A DNA stretch of 38,199 bases from an uncultured Alphaproteobacteria bacterium. Its GTDB lineage: Bacteria; Pseudomonadota; Alphaproteobacteria; HIMB59. Shown piece after piece: positions 1 through 10,079 of the stretch. The DNA is taken from assembly GCA_902528805.1 (NCBI GenBank), contig CABZUC010000004.1, forward strand, positions 1 through 38,199, in the 5' to 3' direction. The position numbers were made by a program, and so were the translations under genes. The number at the start of each line of letters is the position of its first letter. The stretch's first letter is position 1. Below the pieces are notes generated by a model. That model worked only from the letters and a program-made list of their open reading frames with translations, did no database searches and had not been told where the DNA came from.

Positions 1-1
1 A

Positions 2-790
2 ATTGAAAATTTCTCTAATATTAAAAAAGTTGATTTTATTTACTCAATAGAAGAGATACAAAACCAACTTAACAATACTCTTATAATAGGACCGACTAAT
101 TCAAAAGATTTATTTCATTTACCAAATAAACTTGGTGAAAATACCTTTATAATTTCCTTATCTAATGATTATTCGGTAATGAATAAGTATGCAGATAATG
201 AAATTATTTTTGTATTTAGTAGCCCCTATCATCATATCAAAATACTTGGTGATTATATAAAGTCATCAAATTCTTTAGGCGTTTTATATAAGCAAAATGA
301 ATATGGATTAAAATTATTCAAATATTTTGAACAAACTTATCCTTTGAAATATATTAAATCCACTCCTTTTGGAGATAGTGCAGTAGATTTAGAGTTATCA
401 GTAAAATTGATGGGAGATCTCAACACTTACGACAATATAATCATAATTGATGACAATTTTAGTTATAAGGATTTAGTCGGCTATTTAGCAACTGAGGATG
501 GGACCTACCCTCTAGAGAGGGTTTATCTAATTGATAACTTTTTAGAACAAAGGAAAAATTTAGAAAATTATTATAAGCCTATAAATAGGACTTTCTTAAA
601 AAATATTAATATTGTCAATATGGCTGAACCCCATCGAGAATTCTTCTTCAAAACTTCAGTAAAAATATCATTATCTATTGCTAACCAGATTCTAGAAAAC
701 AATTTTTTACCAAGCACTATTAATCATGAAGATTTTGGAAAATTGTCTATAGATAATTTGATGATTAATTATCCTGTAATATTTGAGTAG
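2..790 (+). CDS. Probable LppC/penicillin-binding-protein-activator-like periplasmic protein, C-terminal part (5' truncated by window edge)
   Basis: Frame is open from base 2 to the stop at 788-790, beyond the 179 start in the ORF track. Periplasmic-binding-like sequence; neighbourhood with rdgB/rph fits alphaproteobacterial LppC. Confidence 0.45.
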   Translation: MENFSNIKKVDFIYSIEEIQNQLNNTLIIGPTNSKDLFHLPNKLGENTFIISLSNDYSVMNKYADNEIIFVFSSPYHHIKILGDYIKSSNSLGVLYKQNEYGLKLFKYFEQTYPLKYIKSTPFGDSAVDLELSVKLMGDLNTYDNIIIIDDNFSYKDLVGYLATEDGTYPLERVYLIDNFLEQRKNLENYYKPINRTFLKNINIVNMAEPHREFFFKTSVKISLSIANQILENNFLPSTINHEDFGKLSIDNLMINYPVIFE

Positions 791-1364
791 TTAATTTTTC
801 AAACGCTTTATATCTATGAGAATTTAATAACTTTTGACTTTTTTCCATTTCAGCAAAAGTTTTATTACTATATCTGGGAATAAAGTAAGGATCATATCCA
901 AAACCATTCACTCCCCTTTTTTCTTTTATAACAAATCCTGGAATACTGCCAGAAACATTATATTTTTCTTTCTTCCCTAACACACAAATAGAACAAAAAA
1001 ATGATGAGGCAATATAATTTAAGTTCTCAAACTTACTAAAAATAAAATCAATGACCTTTTGTTCGCCACCCATTTTTCTTGCTTCTCTGGCTGTATTTAT
1101 GCCAGGATAGTCCTTTAGGTTGTTTACAATAAATCCACTATCATCACATAATACAAGAGAATTAGTCTTTTCTAAAAAATATCTTGATTTAATTTCAGCA
1201 TTCTCCTTAAAGGTTGTACCATCTTCTATAGGTTCTCCGAGATCTTTGAACTCGTTAAGATCATGTATCTGAAAATTTTCAAACAAACTAAAGTGTTTAA
1301 TGTAAAATATAAATTCTTGTAATTTGCCAGCATTGCTAGTGCCGAGTAATAAACTATTTTTCAA
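765..1364 (-). CDS. rdgB: RdgB/HAM1 non-canonical purine NTP pyrophosphatase
   Basis: Motifs LLLGTSNAGKLQEF, GTTFKENAEIKSRY, CDDSGF, GFGYDPYFIP; next to rph. Confidence 0.95.
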   Translation of the reverse strand: MKNSLLLGTSNAGKLQEFIFYIKHFSLFENFQIHDLNEFKDLGEPIEDGTTFKENAEIKSRYFLEKTNSLVLCDDSGFIVNNLKDYPGINTAREARKMGGEQKVIDFIFSKFENLNYIASSFFCSICVLGKKEKYNVSGSIPGFVIKEKRGVNGFGYDPYFIPRYSNKTFAEMEKSQKLLNSHRYKAFEKLTTQILQDN

Positions 1365-2079
1365 TTGCTAAGTTTTGAGTATTAAAAATCTCTGGCATTG
1401 AACTTTTAACAAGTTCAATAAAATCCATAATAGTTTGTTTACTAAATTTAGCCTCTTCCCCAGTAGACTGAAACTCAATAAATTGTCCATCATTAGCCAT
1501 AACAACATTACAATCTACCTCAGCTCCAGAGTCTTCAATATAATTTAAATCTATGCAAGGTGTTCCTTTAACGACACCAACTGAAATAGCTGCAACTTGA
1601 TTTACTATTATGGCCTTTGATAGATTATATTTATCTTTAAATTCATTTACAGATCGAACAAGACTTACATATCCACCAATTATTGATGCAGTCCTTGTGC
1701 CACCATCGGCACTTATAACATCACAATCAATCTTTATAGTTTTTTCACCAAGTATATCCAAATTAACAGCACATCTTAAACTTCTACCAATAAGCCTTTG
1801 GATTTCTTGTGTCCTTCCAGATTGTTTCCCTTTTGCTGCTTCCCTATCCATTCTTTCAGATGTAGAAGAGGGTAACATTCCATATTCCGCAGTTAACCAA
1901 CCTTTTCCAGAATTTCTTAAAAAGCCAGGAACCCTATCTTCAATGATAGCAGAACAACAGACATGGGTATCACCTAACTTTACCAAACATGATGATTGAT
2001 TATTAGGCTGAAAGCCTGGGATTATCTCTAAATTTCTAATTTCAGAAAGTGCCCTATCATTTCTTGAATATCCAGACAT
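1354..2079 (-). CDS. rph: Ribonuclease PH
   Basis: GWLTAEYGMLPSST, GRTQEIQRLIGRSLR, DCDVISADGGTRTASI. Confidence 0.97.
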   Translation of the reverse strand: MSGYSRNDRALSEIRNLEIIPGFQPNNQSSCLVKLGDTHVCCSAIIEDRVPGFLRNSGKGWLTAEYGMLPSSTSERMDREAAKGKQSGRTQEIQRLIGRSLRCAVNLDILGEKTIKIDCDVISADGGTRTASIIGGYVSLVRSVNEFKDKYNLSKAIIVNQVAAISVGVVKGTPCIDLNYIEDSGAEVDCNVVMANDGQFIEFQSTGEEAKFSKQTIMDFIELVKSSMPEIFNTQNLAIEK

Positions 2080-2120
2080 TTATGTTTTATAATTTTAAGT
2101 TATAAGATTAATAAAGATTA

Positions 2121-3143
2121 ATGAATAAAAAAATTACTGATATTGGAGCAAGGTCAAAGTCCATATTTAAGTCACTTGTAGAAAGTTATTTAAAAACTGG
2201 AGAGCCTATGGGCTCTAAAGCGTTAAGCTCAAAAATTTCTTATAGACTTTCACCCGCCACTATCAGAAATGTTTTAAATGAAATAAACTTTTATGGACTG
2301 ATACAAAAAGGACACTTTTCTGCGGGTAGCATACCAACAGATTTGGGCTTGCAATTTTATACACACGCTCTTTTAGAGCCAGGCGCAATTGGTAAAAGTG
2401 AAAGGGAGATAATTGAGAAATCATCTAAAACAAATAATTTCTTAAATGAACAGGAATTGATTACTAACACTTTGAATGGATTATCAAAACAAGCTAGCCT
2501 TGTAATTAATAATGAAAAATTGACAAAAATTAGAAAAATTGATTTCCACAAAATTGACAATCACAAAGTTATATTCATTATTGAGCACGATGATGGTTAC
2601 ACATCTAATAGATTAGTAGAAATTAATGAAAACATTCAAATTGAAGATTTGAATAGTATTGGAAATTTTATTAATAAATTTCCAAAAGCTATGACACCTG
2701 TGGAAATACAAAATAATATAAAAATTTTTATCAAATCTGCAAAAAATCAAATTAGCAACACCACAAAAAAATTACTTCTTAATGGTATAAAAATTGAAAG
2801 ATCTCAAAACTCAGAGACATTCTTTGTAAGAGGGTTACCAAACTTAATTAAAAATAATATAGATACAGACCTTGACAGTATCAATGAACTTTTGAGTGAC
2901 ATAGAAACAGGTAAAATGGCCAATAAAATGATTAAGGCCTTGAAAAAGTCAAAAGGAGTACAAATATTTATTGGTAGCAACACAAACTTTTTTAAAAATA
3001 CTAAACTATCGATGATTTTATCAAATTATAAAACTAAAAATGGACTTACTGGTGCTATTGGTGTAATAGGTCCGAAAAGGATTGATTATCAGCGCATTGT
3101 TCCTATTGTAAGTTACATGTCTGAAACAATTTCTAAAAAATAG
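2121..3143 (+). CDS. hrcA: Heat-inducible transcription repressor HrcA
   Basis: N-terminal HTH (GEPMGSKALSSKISYRLSPATIRNVLNE), C-terminal GAIGVIGPKRIDYQRIVPIVSY; upstream of grpE-dnaK. Confidence 0.95.
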   Translation: MNKKITDIGARSKSIFKSLVESYLKTGEPMGSKALSSKISYRLSPATIRNVLNEINFYGLIQKGHFSAGSIPTDLGLQFYTHALLEPGAIGKSEREIIEKSSKTNNFLNEQELITNTLNGLSKQASLVINNEKLTKIRKIDFHKIDNHKVIFIIEHDDGYTSNRLVEINENIQIEDLNSIGNFINKFPKAMTPVEIQNNIKIFIKSAKNQISNTTKKLLLNGIKIERSQNSETFFVRGLPNLIKNNIDTDLDSINELLSDIETGKMANKMIKALKKSKGVQIFIGSNTNFFKNTKLSMILSNYKTKNGLTGAIGVIGPKRIDYQRIVPIVSYMSETISKK

Positions 3144-3153
3144 AAGGACTATA

Positions 3154-3777
3154 ATGGAAGAAGAAGAAAAAAATAAAAATCAAACTCAGTCAGAAGAGGA
3201 AATTTTAGATAATACAGAAGCTACTGAGTCTGAGATAGAAGAAAAATCTGAAACAGCTGAAGAAATTATTCAAAAACTTAATGAAGAAATTGAAGGTTTA
3301 AAGGATCAAAGGTTAAGAGCAGTAGCTGAGCTAGAAAATTTTAGAAAAAGAGCTGAAAAAGAACAGTCAGATGCACTAAAATATGGAATAGCTAATTTTG
3401 CAAAAGAAATAATTAATATTGGAGACAATATTGAAAGAGCAAAATCAAGTATTTCAGATGATGTTAAGTCCAATGATAGCATTAAGTCTGTCGTGGAGGG
3501 TTTAGATCTGATTGCTCAATCTACATTGAGTACGTTTGAAAAAATTGGTATCAAGAAAATCGAGAGTCTTAATGAGAAATTTGATCACAATTTACATCAA
3601 GCTATGATGGAGATCGAAAAAAATGATTGTGAACCAGGCACTATCGTCCAAGAACTGATACCCGGATACACATTGCATGATAGATTGTTAAGGCCAGCAA
3701 TGGTTGGTGTTTCAAAAAAACCTCAAGAAAATCAAGGCGCAAAAGATACTGAAGAAGAAAAACAATCTGAAAAGTAA
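3154..3777 (+). CDS. grpE: Nucleotide exchange factor GrpE
   Basis: Acidic N-terminus, coiled coil RAVAELENFRKRAEKE, C-terminal GYTLHDRLLRPAMVGVS. Confidence 0.97.
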   Translation: MEEEEKNKNQTQSEEEILDNTEATESEIEEKSETAEEIIQKLNEEIEGLKDQRLRAVAELENFRKRAEKEQSDALKYGIANFAKEIINIGDNIERAKSSISDDVKSNDSIKSVVEGLDLIAQSTLSTFEKIGIKKIESLNEKFDHNLHQAMMEIEKNDCEPGTIVQELIPGYTLHDRLLRPAMVGVSKKPQENQGAKDTEEEKQSEK

Positions 3778-3799
3778 TATATTTCAACAGTTTTATTGC

Positions 3800-3829
3800 C
3801 CTTGAATTAAACAAGTATTAACCCATATA
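3800..3829 (+). promoter_or_regulatory. Sigma-32 (RpoH)-type promoter upstream of dnaK
   Basis: CTTGAA (3801-3806), 15-nt spacer, CCCATATA (3822-3829); close to consensus CTTGAAA-N11-15-CCCCATNT. Confidence 0.7.
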
Positions 3830-3866
3830 AATAGAAGATTATTTATTTTTAAAGTAGGAACATAAA

Positions 3867-5798
3867 ATGGCTAAAGTTATTGGAATTGATTTAGGTACCA
3901 CAAACTCTTGTGTGGCAATCATGGATGGTAAGAATCCAAAAGTAATAGAAAATTCTGAAGGTGCTAGAACAACACCTTCTGTTGTAGCTTTCACAGAAAG
4001 TGAAAAGTTAATTGGTCAATCAGCAAAAAGGCAAGCTGTGACCAATCCGGAAAATACATTATATGCAGTAAAAAGATTTATAGGTCGAAGTTTTGAAGAC
4101 GACACCGTTCAAAAAGACTTAGGCTTATCTCCTTTTAAGATTATCAAAGGTAACAACGGAGATGCATGGGTCGAAGCACAGGGTGAAAAATATAGCCCAA
4201 GCCAAATCTCTGCTTTCATTCTCCAAAAAATGAAAGAAACAGCGGAGGCTTATACTGGGGAAACAATTACTCAAGCGGTAATAACTGTTCCGGCTTACTT
4301 TAATGATGCACAAAGACAAGCAACAAAAGATGCTGGTAAAATAGCTGGACTAGAAGTTTTAAGAATTATTAATGAACCAACAGCAGCTTCACTAGCATAT
4401 GGATTAGATAAAAAACAATCCGGCACAGTAGTTGTTTATGATTTAGGCGGCGGTACTTTTGATGTATCAGTTCTAGAAGTAGGAGATGGTGTATTTGAGG
4501 TTAAGTCCACTAATGGTGACACTCACTTAGGTGGAGAGGATTTTGATTTACGAATTATTGATTTTTTAGCTAGTGAATTTAAAAAAGAGCAAGGCATAGA
4601 TTTAAAAAACGATAAATTAGCATTACAACGTTTAAAAGAGGCAGCTGAAAAAGCAAAGATCGAACTTTCAAGTTCTTCACAAACAGATGTTAACTTACCT
4701 TTTGTTACAGCAGATCAATCTGGGCCAAAACACTTAAATGTAAAATTAACAAGGGCTAAACTTGAAGAGCTGGTTGATGACCTTCTTCAGAGCACCATTG
4801 AACCTTGTAAAAAAGCTTTAAGCGATGCAGGCCTTTCAGCGAGCGATATTAATGATGTGATATTAGTTGGTGGAATGACAAGAATGCCTAAGGTAACTGA
4901 AATTGTTAAGAACTTTTTTGGGAAAGACCCAAGTAAGGGTGTTAACCCCGATGAGGTTGTAGCCATGGGTGCTGCAATACAAGCAGGTGTTCTTCAAGGT
5001 GATGTAAAAGATGTATTGCTTTTAGATGTAACACCACTTTCACTTGGTATTGAAACACTAGGTGGAGTATTTACCAAGTTAATTGAGAGAAATACCACTG
5101 TTCCAACAAAAAAAAGTCAGGTCTTTTCTACTGCAGAAGACAATCAAAATGCAGTTACTATAAGGGTTTTCCAGGGTGAAAGAGAAATGGCTGCTGATAA
5201 TAAGCTTCTTGGTCAATTTGATCTAGTTGGCATACCCCCAGCGCCAAGAGGAACTCCTCAAATTGAAGTAACATTTGACATCGATGCCAATGGTATTGTC
5301 AATGTGTCTGCAAAAGATAAATCCACAGGAAAAGAACAGCAGATTAAAATTCAAGCATCCGGAGGTTTGTCAGATGAAGAGATCGACAAAATGGTAAAAG
5401 ATGCAGAGGCTAACGCAGAAACAGATAAGAAAAAAAGAGAAGAAGTTGATGTTAAAAACCAAGCAGACAGTTTAGTTTTCCAAGTTGAAAAGAATATCAA
5501 AGAGCATGGGGATAAAATAAGTCCAGAAGATAAATCTAAGATAGAAGCTGACTTGAAAGATTTAAAAGAGGCCCTTGAAAAAAATGATGCTGAAGTTATA
5601 AAGCAAAAAACACAAGATCTTACTCAATCGTCCATGAAGATGGGTGAAGCGATGTACAAAGACCAGCAATCAACTGAAGCACCTGGTGCAGAACAACCAC
5701 AGCAAGAAAATAAATCTGATGAAAATAAAAATGAAGATGATGTTATCGATGCTGATTACGAAGAAGTAGACGACGATAAAAAAGCAAGCGGACAGTAA
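3867..5798 (+). CDS. dnaK: Chaperone DnaK (Hsp70)
   Basis: [31 protein letters not shown], full-length 643 aa, acidic C-terminal EEVDDD. Confidence 0.99.
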   Translation: MAKVIGIDLGTTNSCVAIMDGKNPKVIENSEGARTTPSVVAFTESEKLIGQSAKRQAVTNPENTLYAVKRFIGRSFEDDTVQKDLGLSPFKIIKGNNGDAWVEAQGEKYSPSQISAFILQKMKETAEAYTGETITQAVITVPAYFNDAQRQATKDAGKIAGLEVLRIINEPTAASLAYGLDKKQSGTVVVYDLGGGTFDVSVLEVGDGVFEVKSTNGDTHLGGEDFDLRIIDFLASEFKKEQGIDLKNDKLALQRLKEAAEKAKIELSSSSQTDVNLPFVTADQSGPKHLNVKLTRAKLEELVDDLLQSTIEPCKKALSDAGLSASDINDVILVGGMTRMPKVTEIVKNFFGKDPSKGVNPDEVVAMGAAIQAGVLQGDVKDVLLLDVTPLSLGIETLGGVFTKLIERNTTVPTKKSQVFSTAEDNQNAVTIRVFQGEREMAADNKLLGQFDLVGIPPAPRGTPQIEVTFDIDANGIVNVSAKDKSTGKEQQIKIQASGGLSDEEIDKMVKDAEANAETDKKKREEVDVKNQADSLVFQVEKNIKEHGDKISPEDKSKIEADLKDLKEALEKNDAEVIKQKTQDLTQSSMKMGEAMYKDQQSTEAPGAEQPQQENKSDENKNEDDVIDADYEEVDDDKKASGQ

Positions 5799-5813
5799 AT
5801 CTTAGCTTGCTTT
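5781..5813 (+). other. Intercistronic hairpin at the dnaK stop, before dnaJ
   Basis: Perfect 9-bp inverted repeat AAAGCAAGC / GCTTGCTTT with 15-nt loop. Confidence 0.55.
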
Positions 5814-5821
5814 AATTTATT

Positions 5822-6901
5822 ATGGCTGAGGATTTTTATGACACTCTAGGTATATCCCGTGAAGCTAGTGACAATGATATAAAAAGTGCCTACCGTAAAT
5901 TAGCAATGAAATATCATCCTGATCGTAACCAGGGTGATGCTTCCGCTGAACAAAAATTTAAAGATGTAAGCCAAGCTTATGAAATTTTAAAAGACCCCAA
6001 AAAAAGACAAACATATGATCAATTTGGTCATGCTGCTTTTGAACAGGGTGGCGGTGGAGCTGGCGGGTTTGGACAGCAGGGCTTTGGTGGATTTTCAGAT
6101 ATTTTTGAGGATATATTTGGTGCCTTTGGTGAAGGTGGGCAACGCGAAAGTAGAGGCGATGACTTACGTTACGATGTCACAATTGACTTAGAGGAAGCTT
6201 TTGCTGGAAAAGCATTAGACGTAACTATACCTAAAATGATCAATTGTCCCGAACAACACAGTTATAAAAGCTGCTCTACTTGCAAAGGATATGGAAAAGT
6301 TAGAACACAAAGCGGCTTTTTTTCTATGGAGAGAACATGTGGAAGATGTGGCGGAACAGGCCAAGAAATGAAGAGCCGATGCTCAAAATGTAGTAATACG
6401 GGTAGAGTAAAACAAAATAAGAGACTGCAAATCAAAATCCCTGCAGGGGTTGAAACGGGTAACAGAATTAGAATGAGCGGAGAGGGAGAGGCTGGTGAAA
6501 GAGGGGGGACATACGGTGACCTTTATGTTTTTATCAATGTAAATAACCACAAACTTTTCCAAAGAGAGCGAGATAACATTATATGTGATGTTGCTATACC
6601 TTTCACTACTGCCACCTTGGGCGGTAATATTGAAGTTCCCACAATAGAAAAAAAAATGGTTAACGTCTCTATTCCTAAGGGAATGCAGTCGGGACACAAA
6701 TTAAGAATAAAAGGTAAGGGTATGAGTATATTAAGAGCAAAAACCAGAGGTGATATGATTGTTAGAGTACACGCTGAAACCCCAGTAAATTTATCAGCAG
6801 ACCAAGAAAAAATTCTAAATAAATTTAATGACACACTTACCAAGAAAAATTCAACAATGACAGAGGGATTTTTCGACAAAGTAAAAAAAATGTTTAATTA
6901 A
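5822..6901 (+). CDS. dnaJ: Chaperone DnaJ with non-canonical zinc-finger region
   Basis: J-domain with HPD, Gly/Phe region, three CxxC motifs, C-terminal substrate domain. Confidence 0.97.
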   Translation: MAEDFYDTLGISREASDNDIKSAYRKLAMKYHPDRNQGDASAEQKFKDVSQAYEILKDPKKRQTYDQFGHAAFEQGGGGAGGFGQQGFGGFSDIFEDIFGAFGEGGQRESRGDDLRYDVTIDLEEAFAGKALDVTIPKMINCPEQHSYKSCSTCKGYGKVRTQSGFFSMERTCGRCGGTGQEMKSRCSKCSNTGRVKQNKRLQIKIPAGVETGNRIRMSGEGEAGERGGTYGDLYVFINVNNHKLFQRERDNIICDVAIPFTTATLGGNIEVPTIEKKMVNVSIPKGMQSGHKLRIKGKGMSILRAKTRGDMIVRVHAETPVNLSADQEKILNKFNDTLTKKNSTMTEGFFDKVKKMFN

Positions 6902-7416
6902 TGAGTTATTGTTTTGATTTTATCGAAACACCAATCAGTAAGTTTTTTGTTCTAGATAGCCCGAAAGGAATTCATTATTTAATTAAATATAACGATATAA
7001 GAATAAAGAGTATCATAAAACACTACAACCCAAGTAAAGGGTTGATCTTTAGAAAAGTTAATATTTTTATATCTGAGTTTTTTAGAGGAAAAATTCAAAA
7101 ACCATCACATCTTAAAATAGAATTTATTAATGGAACGCAGTTACAAAAAAAAGTATGGAAGGAGATTTTAAAAATTCCCTATGGTAAAACAATTTCTTAT
7201 TCTGATTTTGCCAGAAAGATAAAAAAACCAAAAGCTGTGAGAGCTATCGCATCTGCGGTTGGGAAGAACCCAGTGGGTTTATTAGTCCCATGTCATAGAG
7301 TAGTAACGAAAAGTGGAAATCTAGGCGAGTATATGTGGGGAAAAAAAATAAAGAGGCAGATACTAGATATAGAGTTTAAAGGAACGGCTGACTCGACATA
7401 TAGAGGAGGAAAGTGA
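6901..7416 (+). CDS. ogt: Methylated-DNA--protein-cysteine methyltransferase
   Basis: Active-site PCHRVV, IPYGKTISYSDFA; start overlaps dnaJ stop by 1 nt. Confidence 0.93.
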   Translation: MSYCFDFIETPISKFFVLDSPKGIHYLIKYNDIRIKSIIKHYNPSKGLIFRKVNIFISEFFRGKIQKPSHLKIEFINGTQLQKKVWKEILKIPYGKTISYSDFARKIKKPKAVRAIASAVGKNPVGLLVPCHRVVTKSGNLGEYMWGKKIKRQILDIEFKGTADSTYRGGK

Positions 7417-7431
7417 AATACCGAATCAGCC
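7386..7431 (+). other. Hairpin displaying a strong Shine-Dalgarno at the ogt 3' end
   Basis: GGCTGACTCG (7386-7395) pairs with CGAATCAGCC (7422-7431), one mismatch; 26-nt loop contains GAGGAGGAAAGTG. Confidence 0.4.
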
Positions 7432-7506
7432 CCCGCATGAATGCTAACTGAACACTAGTTAATATTTTGATATAGTCAAAGTTGTTCAAACACAAAAAAT
7501 CTAGAA

Positions 7507-8779
7507 ATGAACCTTAAATCCATTTTATCCTATAGTTTTCAATCATTTTATCTTGCTGGAAGTTTTTTATTATTATTTATTTTTTTGCCAACATTTTACA
7601 ATTTATCAATAGGTATCCCCTTAAGTGTTATTGGTTTGGTAATATTAACATCTAGATTATTTGATGTTATTTCAGACTTTTTAATTGGCTACCTATCAGA
7701 AAAAAGAATTATATCAGGTCGCTCAAAAAAAAACCAAATCCTTCTTGGTATAATAGTATTTATTTTTTCCCTATTTGGTCTTTATGTTATTCAATCAGAT
7801 AACATTTATTCTTTCATTTTCTTTTATAATTTAGCTTTGATTAGTTACTCAATTGCAATTATTCCTTATGATTCAATTGTAATAGATCAAAAAAAAATTT
7901 TAAAAAAAAGATTCCGTTTAGCTGCAATTAAAGAAATATTTGCAATTTTAGGAGTATTATCAGCTCTAATTATTCCTACTGTCATTTCAAAACTTCAGGG
8001 TGTTGATTTGTTAAACCCAAACGTAATAAAAATAAGCGGATTAATTTTTATTATCTTAGCTATTACAGGGGGGTTAATTTTTTATTTATTTTATGACGAC
8101 GTGCTAAATTATAAGTCAAACGAAATTTCTTGGGTACAACTAAAATCATTTATAGAAAAAAATAAAAAGATTGTATCTTTTTCTTATATAACATTCTTTA
8201 ACTTACTTGCTAATAACTTTACTGCAAATTTATTTATTTTATTCGTTTCAGAATATTTAGGGCTTACTGAATATGCAGGATATTTATTAATTTTATATTT
8301 TTTAATAACATTGATATCTACACCTTTCTGGTATTTGTACGGAAGAAAGTTTTCAAATATGTTTCTTCTTCAGTTTGGTACTAGCCTAACTATATTTGGT
8401 TTCCTTTTTTGTTATTTTTACAAATAGCAACAGTTGGCAAATATATTTATTTGTCATTTTAATCACTGGTATTGGAATTGGAATTGATCTTATTATACCT
8501 CAAATTGAATTAGCAGATATTCTTGATCAAAATAATGACAATCGTTTATCTCAGATCTTTACTTCATTCTTCTCAATAATTAAGAAAGCAGCCATTGGTA
8601 TCGCTGCAGGTATCGCATTAACTGGTTATGGCTATTTACAGTCTATTAATTTCTCATTACACCCCAATATTCCCAATATAATGATATTTTATTTTTTTAT
8701 TCCACTGATTATTAAAGTGTTCGTATTACTCTTGGTAATGAGATATAGAAGTAAATTCCATGTCTCAATTAGAGAGTAA
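7507..8779 (+). pseudogene. MFS transporter (MFS_2/GPH-like) interrupted by a frameshift
   Basis: ORFs 7507-8427 and 8396-8779 are N- and C-terminal parts of one 12-TM protein; removing one T from T6 (8405-8410) gives ...IFGFLFVIFTNSNSWQIYLF... Confidence 0.7.
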
Positions 8780-9632
8780 AAAACACTTAATATATATTTT
8801 AGGTACTTTTGCCTTTTTTTTATTTTCCATCGCAGACACAATCATAAAACTAATCGGTGATCTTTATAAAGATACAGTTATTTTTTCAATAGCCAGCTTC
8901 TCTGCTTTAATTCCAGTTTTAATTTACCTGCTTTATAGAAAGAGTTTTGCAGAAATAAAAACTAAAAATTATAGGCTCCACCTTGCCAGGGGAATTTTAA
9001 TGACTTTAACTTACTATTTTGTAGTTAAGGGAATAATTCTTCTACCATTATCTATAGCTTACCCAATAATTTTGTCAGCTCCAGTGCTCCTTTCAATAAT
9101 GGGGATAGTAATATTGAAAGAAAGTATTTATCTATCAAAAATAATTTCTTTAATACTTGCAATGATAGCAGTTTTTATGGTCTCAGGTTTTAGTTTAAAT
9201 GCGGGATTTAATTCTTTAGGAGTTATTTTTTTAGTCTTAGGAGTAATATCATTAGCGTGTTTAGATTTTACCGTTCGAGTATATGGAAAGTCCGAGAGAA
9301 CTATGGCTTTAACTTTTTATAGTATGGCGACTGCTGGTATAATTTTTACAATATTTTCAATTAATCATTATAAAAATATTGCTATGAACGATTTTTTAAT
9401 AATGATAAGTGCCGGTTTGATTGATGGCGTTGCTATGATGATTTTAATCTATTCCCTTAGAAGGATTGAAGCCTCATTTTTCAGTATCACACATTACTCA
9501 CAGATAATTTTTGGGATAGTTATAAGCATTGTTGTTTTTAATCATTACCCTTCAATAATTGAAATATTAGGAGCCATTTTAGTAATTATCTCAGGTTATT
9601 TGATTTATTCTAAATTAAAAAAATTAAATTGA
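8760..9632 (+). CDS. EamA/DMT-family permease
   Basis: About 10 hydrophobic segments in a tandem repeat; typical EamA motifs around PLSIAYPIILSAPVLLSI and EILGAILVIISGYLIY. Confidence 0.85.
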   Translation: MSQLESKKHLIYILGTFAFFLFSIADTIIKLIGDLYKDTVIFSIASFSALIPVLIYLLYRKSFAEIKTKNYRLHLARGILMTLTYYFVVKGIILLPLSIAYPIILSAPVLLSIMGIVILKESIYLSKIISLILAMIAVFMVSGFSLNAGFNSLGVIFLVLGVISLACLDFTVRVYGKSERTMALTFYSMATAGIIFTIFSINHYKNIAMNDFLIMISAGLIDGVAMMILIYSLRRIEASFFSITHYSQIIFGIVISIVVFNHYPSIIEILGAILVIISGYLIYSKLKKLN

Positions 9633-10049
9633 TTGTTGGTTCATTGGGTAAATAGAACACCCTGATATTTTCCATTCCCCATTATCTTTAACTAGCGAAT
9701 ACATTGCTAGATAAGAAACATTGTCTTGAGAGATTATTTGCAATTGATGATAAATTGACCCTTCAAAAAATTTAGACTCCATGAAATAATAATTTTTTGG
9801 GTTATAAACTGGCTCATAGTAGTTCTCAACCATGCTCATAAAATCTTGAGGGTTATTAAACCTCATTTTGATATAAGGAGAGGCATGAAAAAAAGCCCCT
9901 TCTGCATCTTTGTTAATAAATGCTTTTAATTGACTTTCTATTATAGCTTGCGTTTCGCTAAACTCAGTTTTATCAATAGTTTCCGCGATTGAAAGAGTGC
10001 TAAATAGAAGTATAGATACGGTTGTATAAAATATTTTTTTAAACTGCAT
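9624..10049 (-). CDS. DUF4864-like exported protein
   Basis: Signal peptide; pattern IIESQLKAFINKDAEGAFFHASPYIKMRF...MVENYYEPVY...WKISGCSIYP. Confidence 0.65.
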   Translation of the reverse strand: MQFKKIFYTTVSILLFSTLSIAETIDKTEFSETQAIIESQLKAFINKDAEGAFFHASPYIKMRFNNPQDFMSMVENYYEPVYNPKNYYFMESKFFEGSIYHQLQIISQDNVSYLAMYSLVKDNGEWKISGCSIYPMNQQSI

Positions 10050-10079
10050 ATTATATATATGCGTAGTTTAACAAATTAG

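Noticed and set aside
765-790. Convergent gene-end overlaps (also 9624-9632, 17498-17505, 23143-23150, 34277-34284)
   Set aside because: Consistent with genome streamlining; no special function implied.
1610-1999. 129-aa plus-strand ORF opposite rph
   Set aside because: Antisense to a clearly conserved RNase PH gene; no recognisable protein features.
6383-6879. Two minus-strand ORFs within dnaJ
   Set aside because: Shadow ORFs of conserved dnaJ coding sequence.
7381-7470. Possible tmRNA, RNase P or SRP RNA at the ogt 3' end
   Set aside because: Short similarities only; lacks the conserved cores I know for these RNAs.
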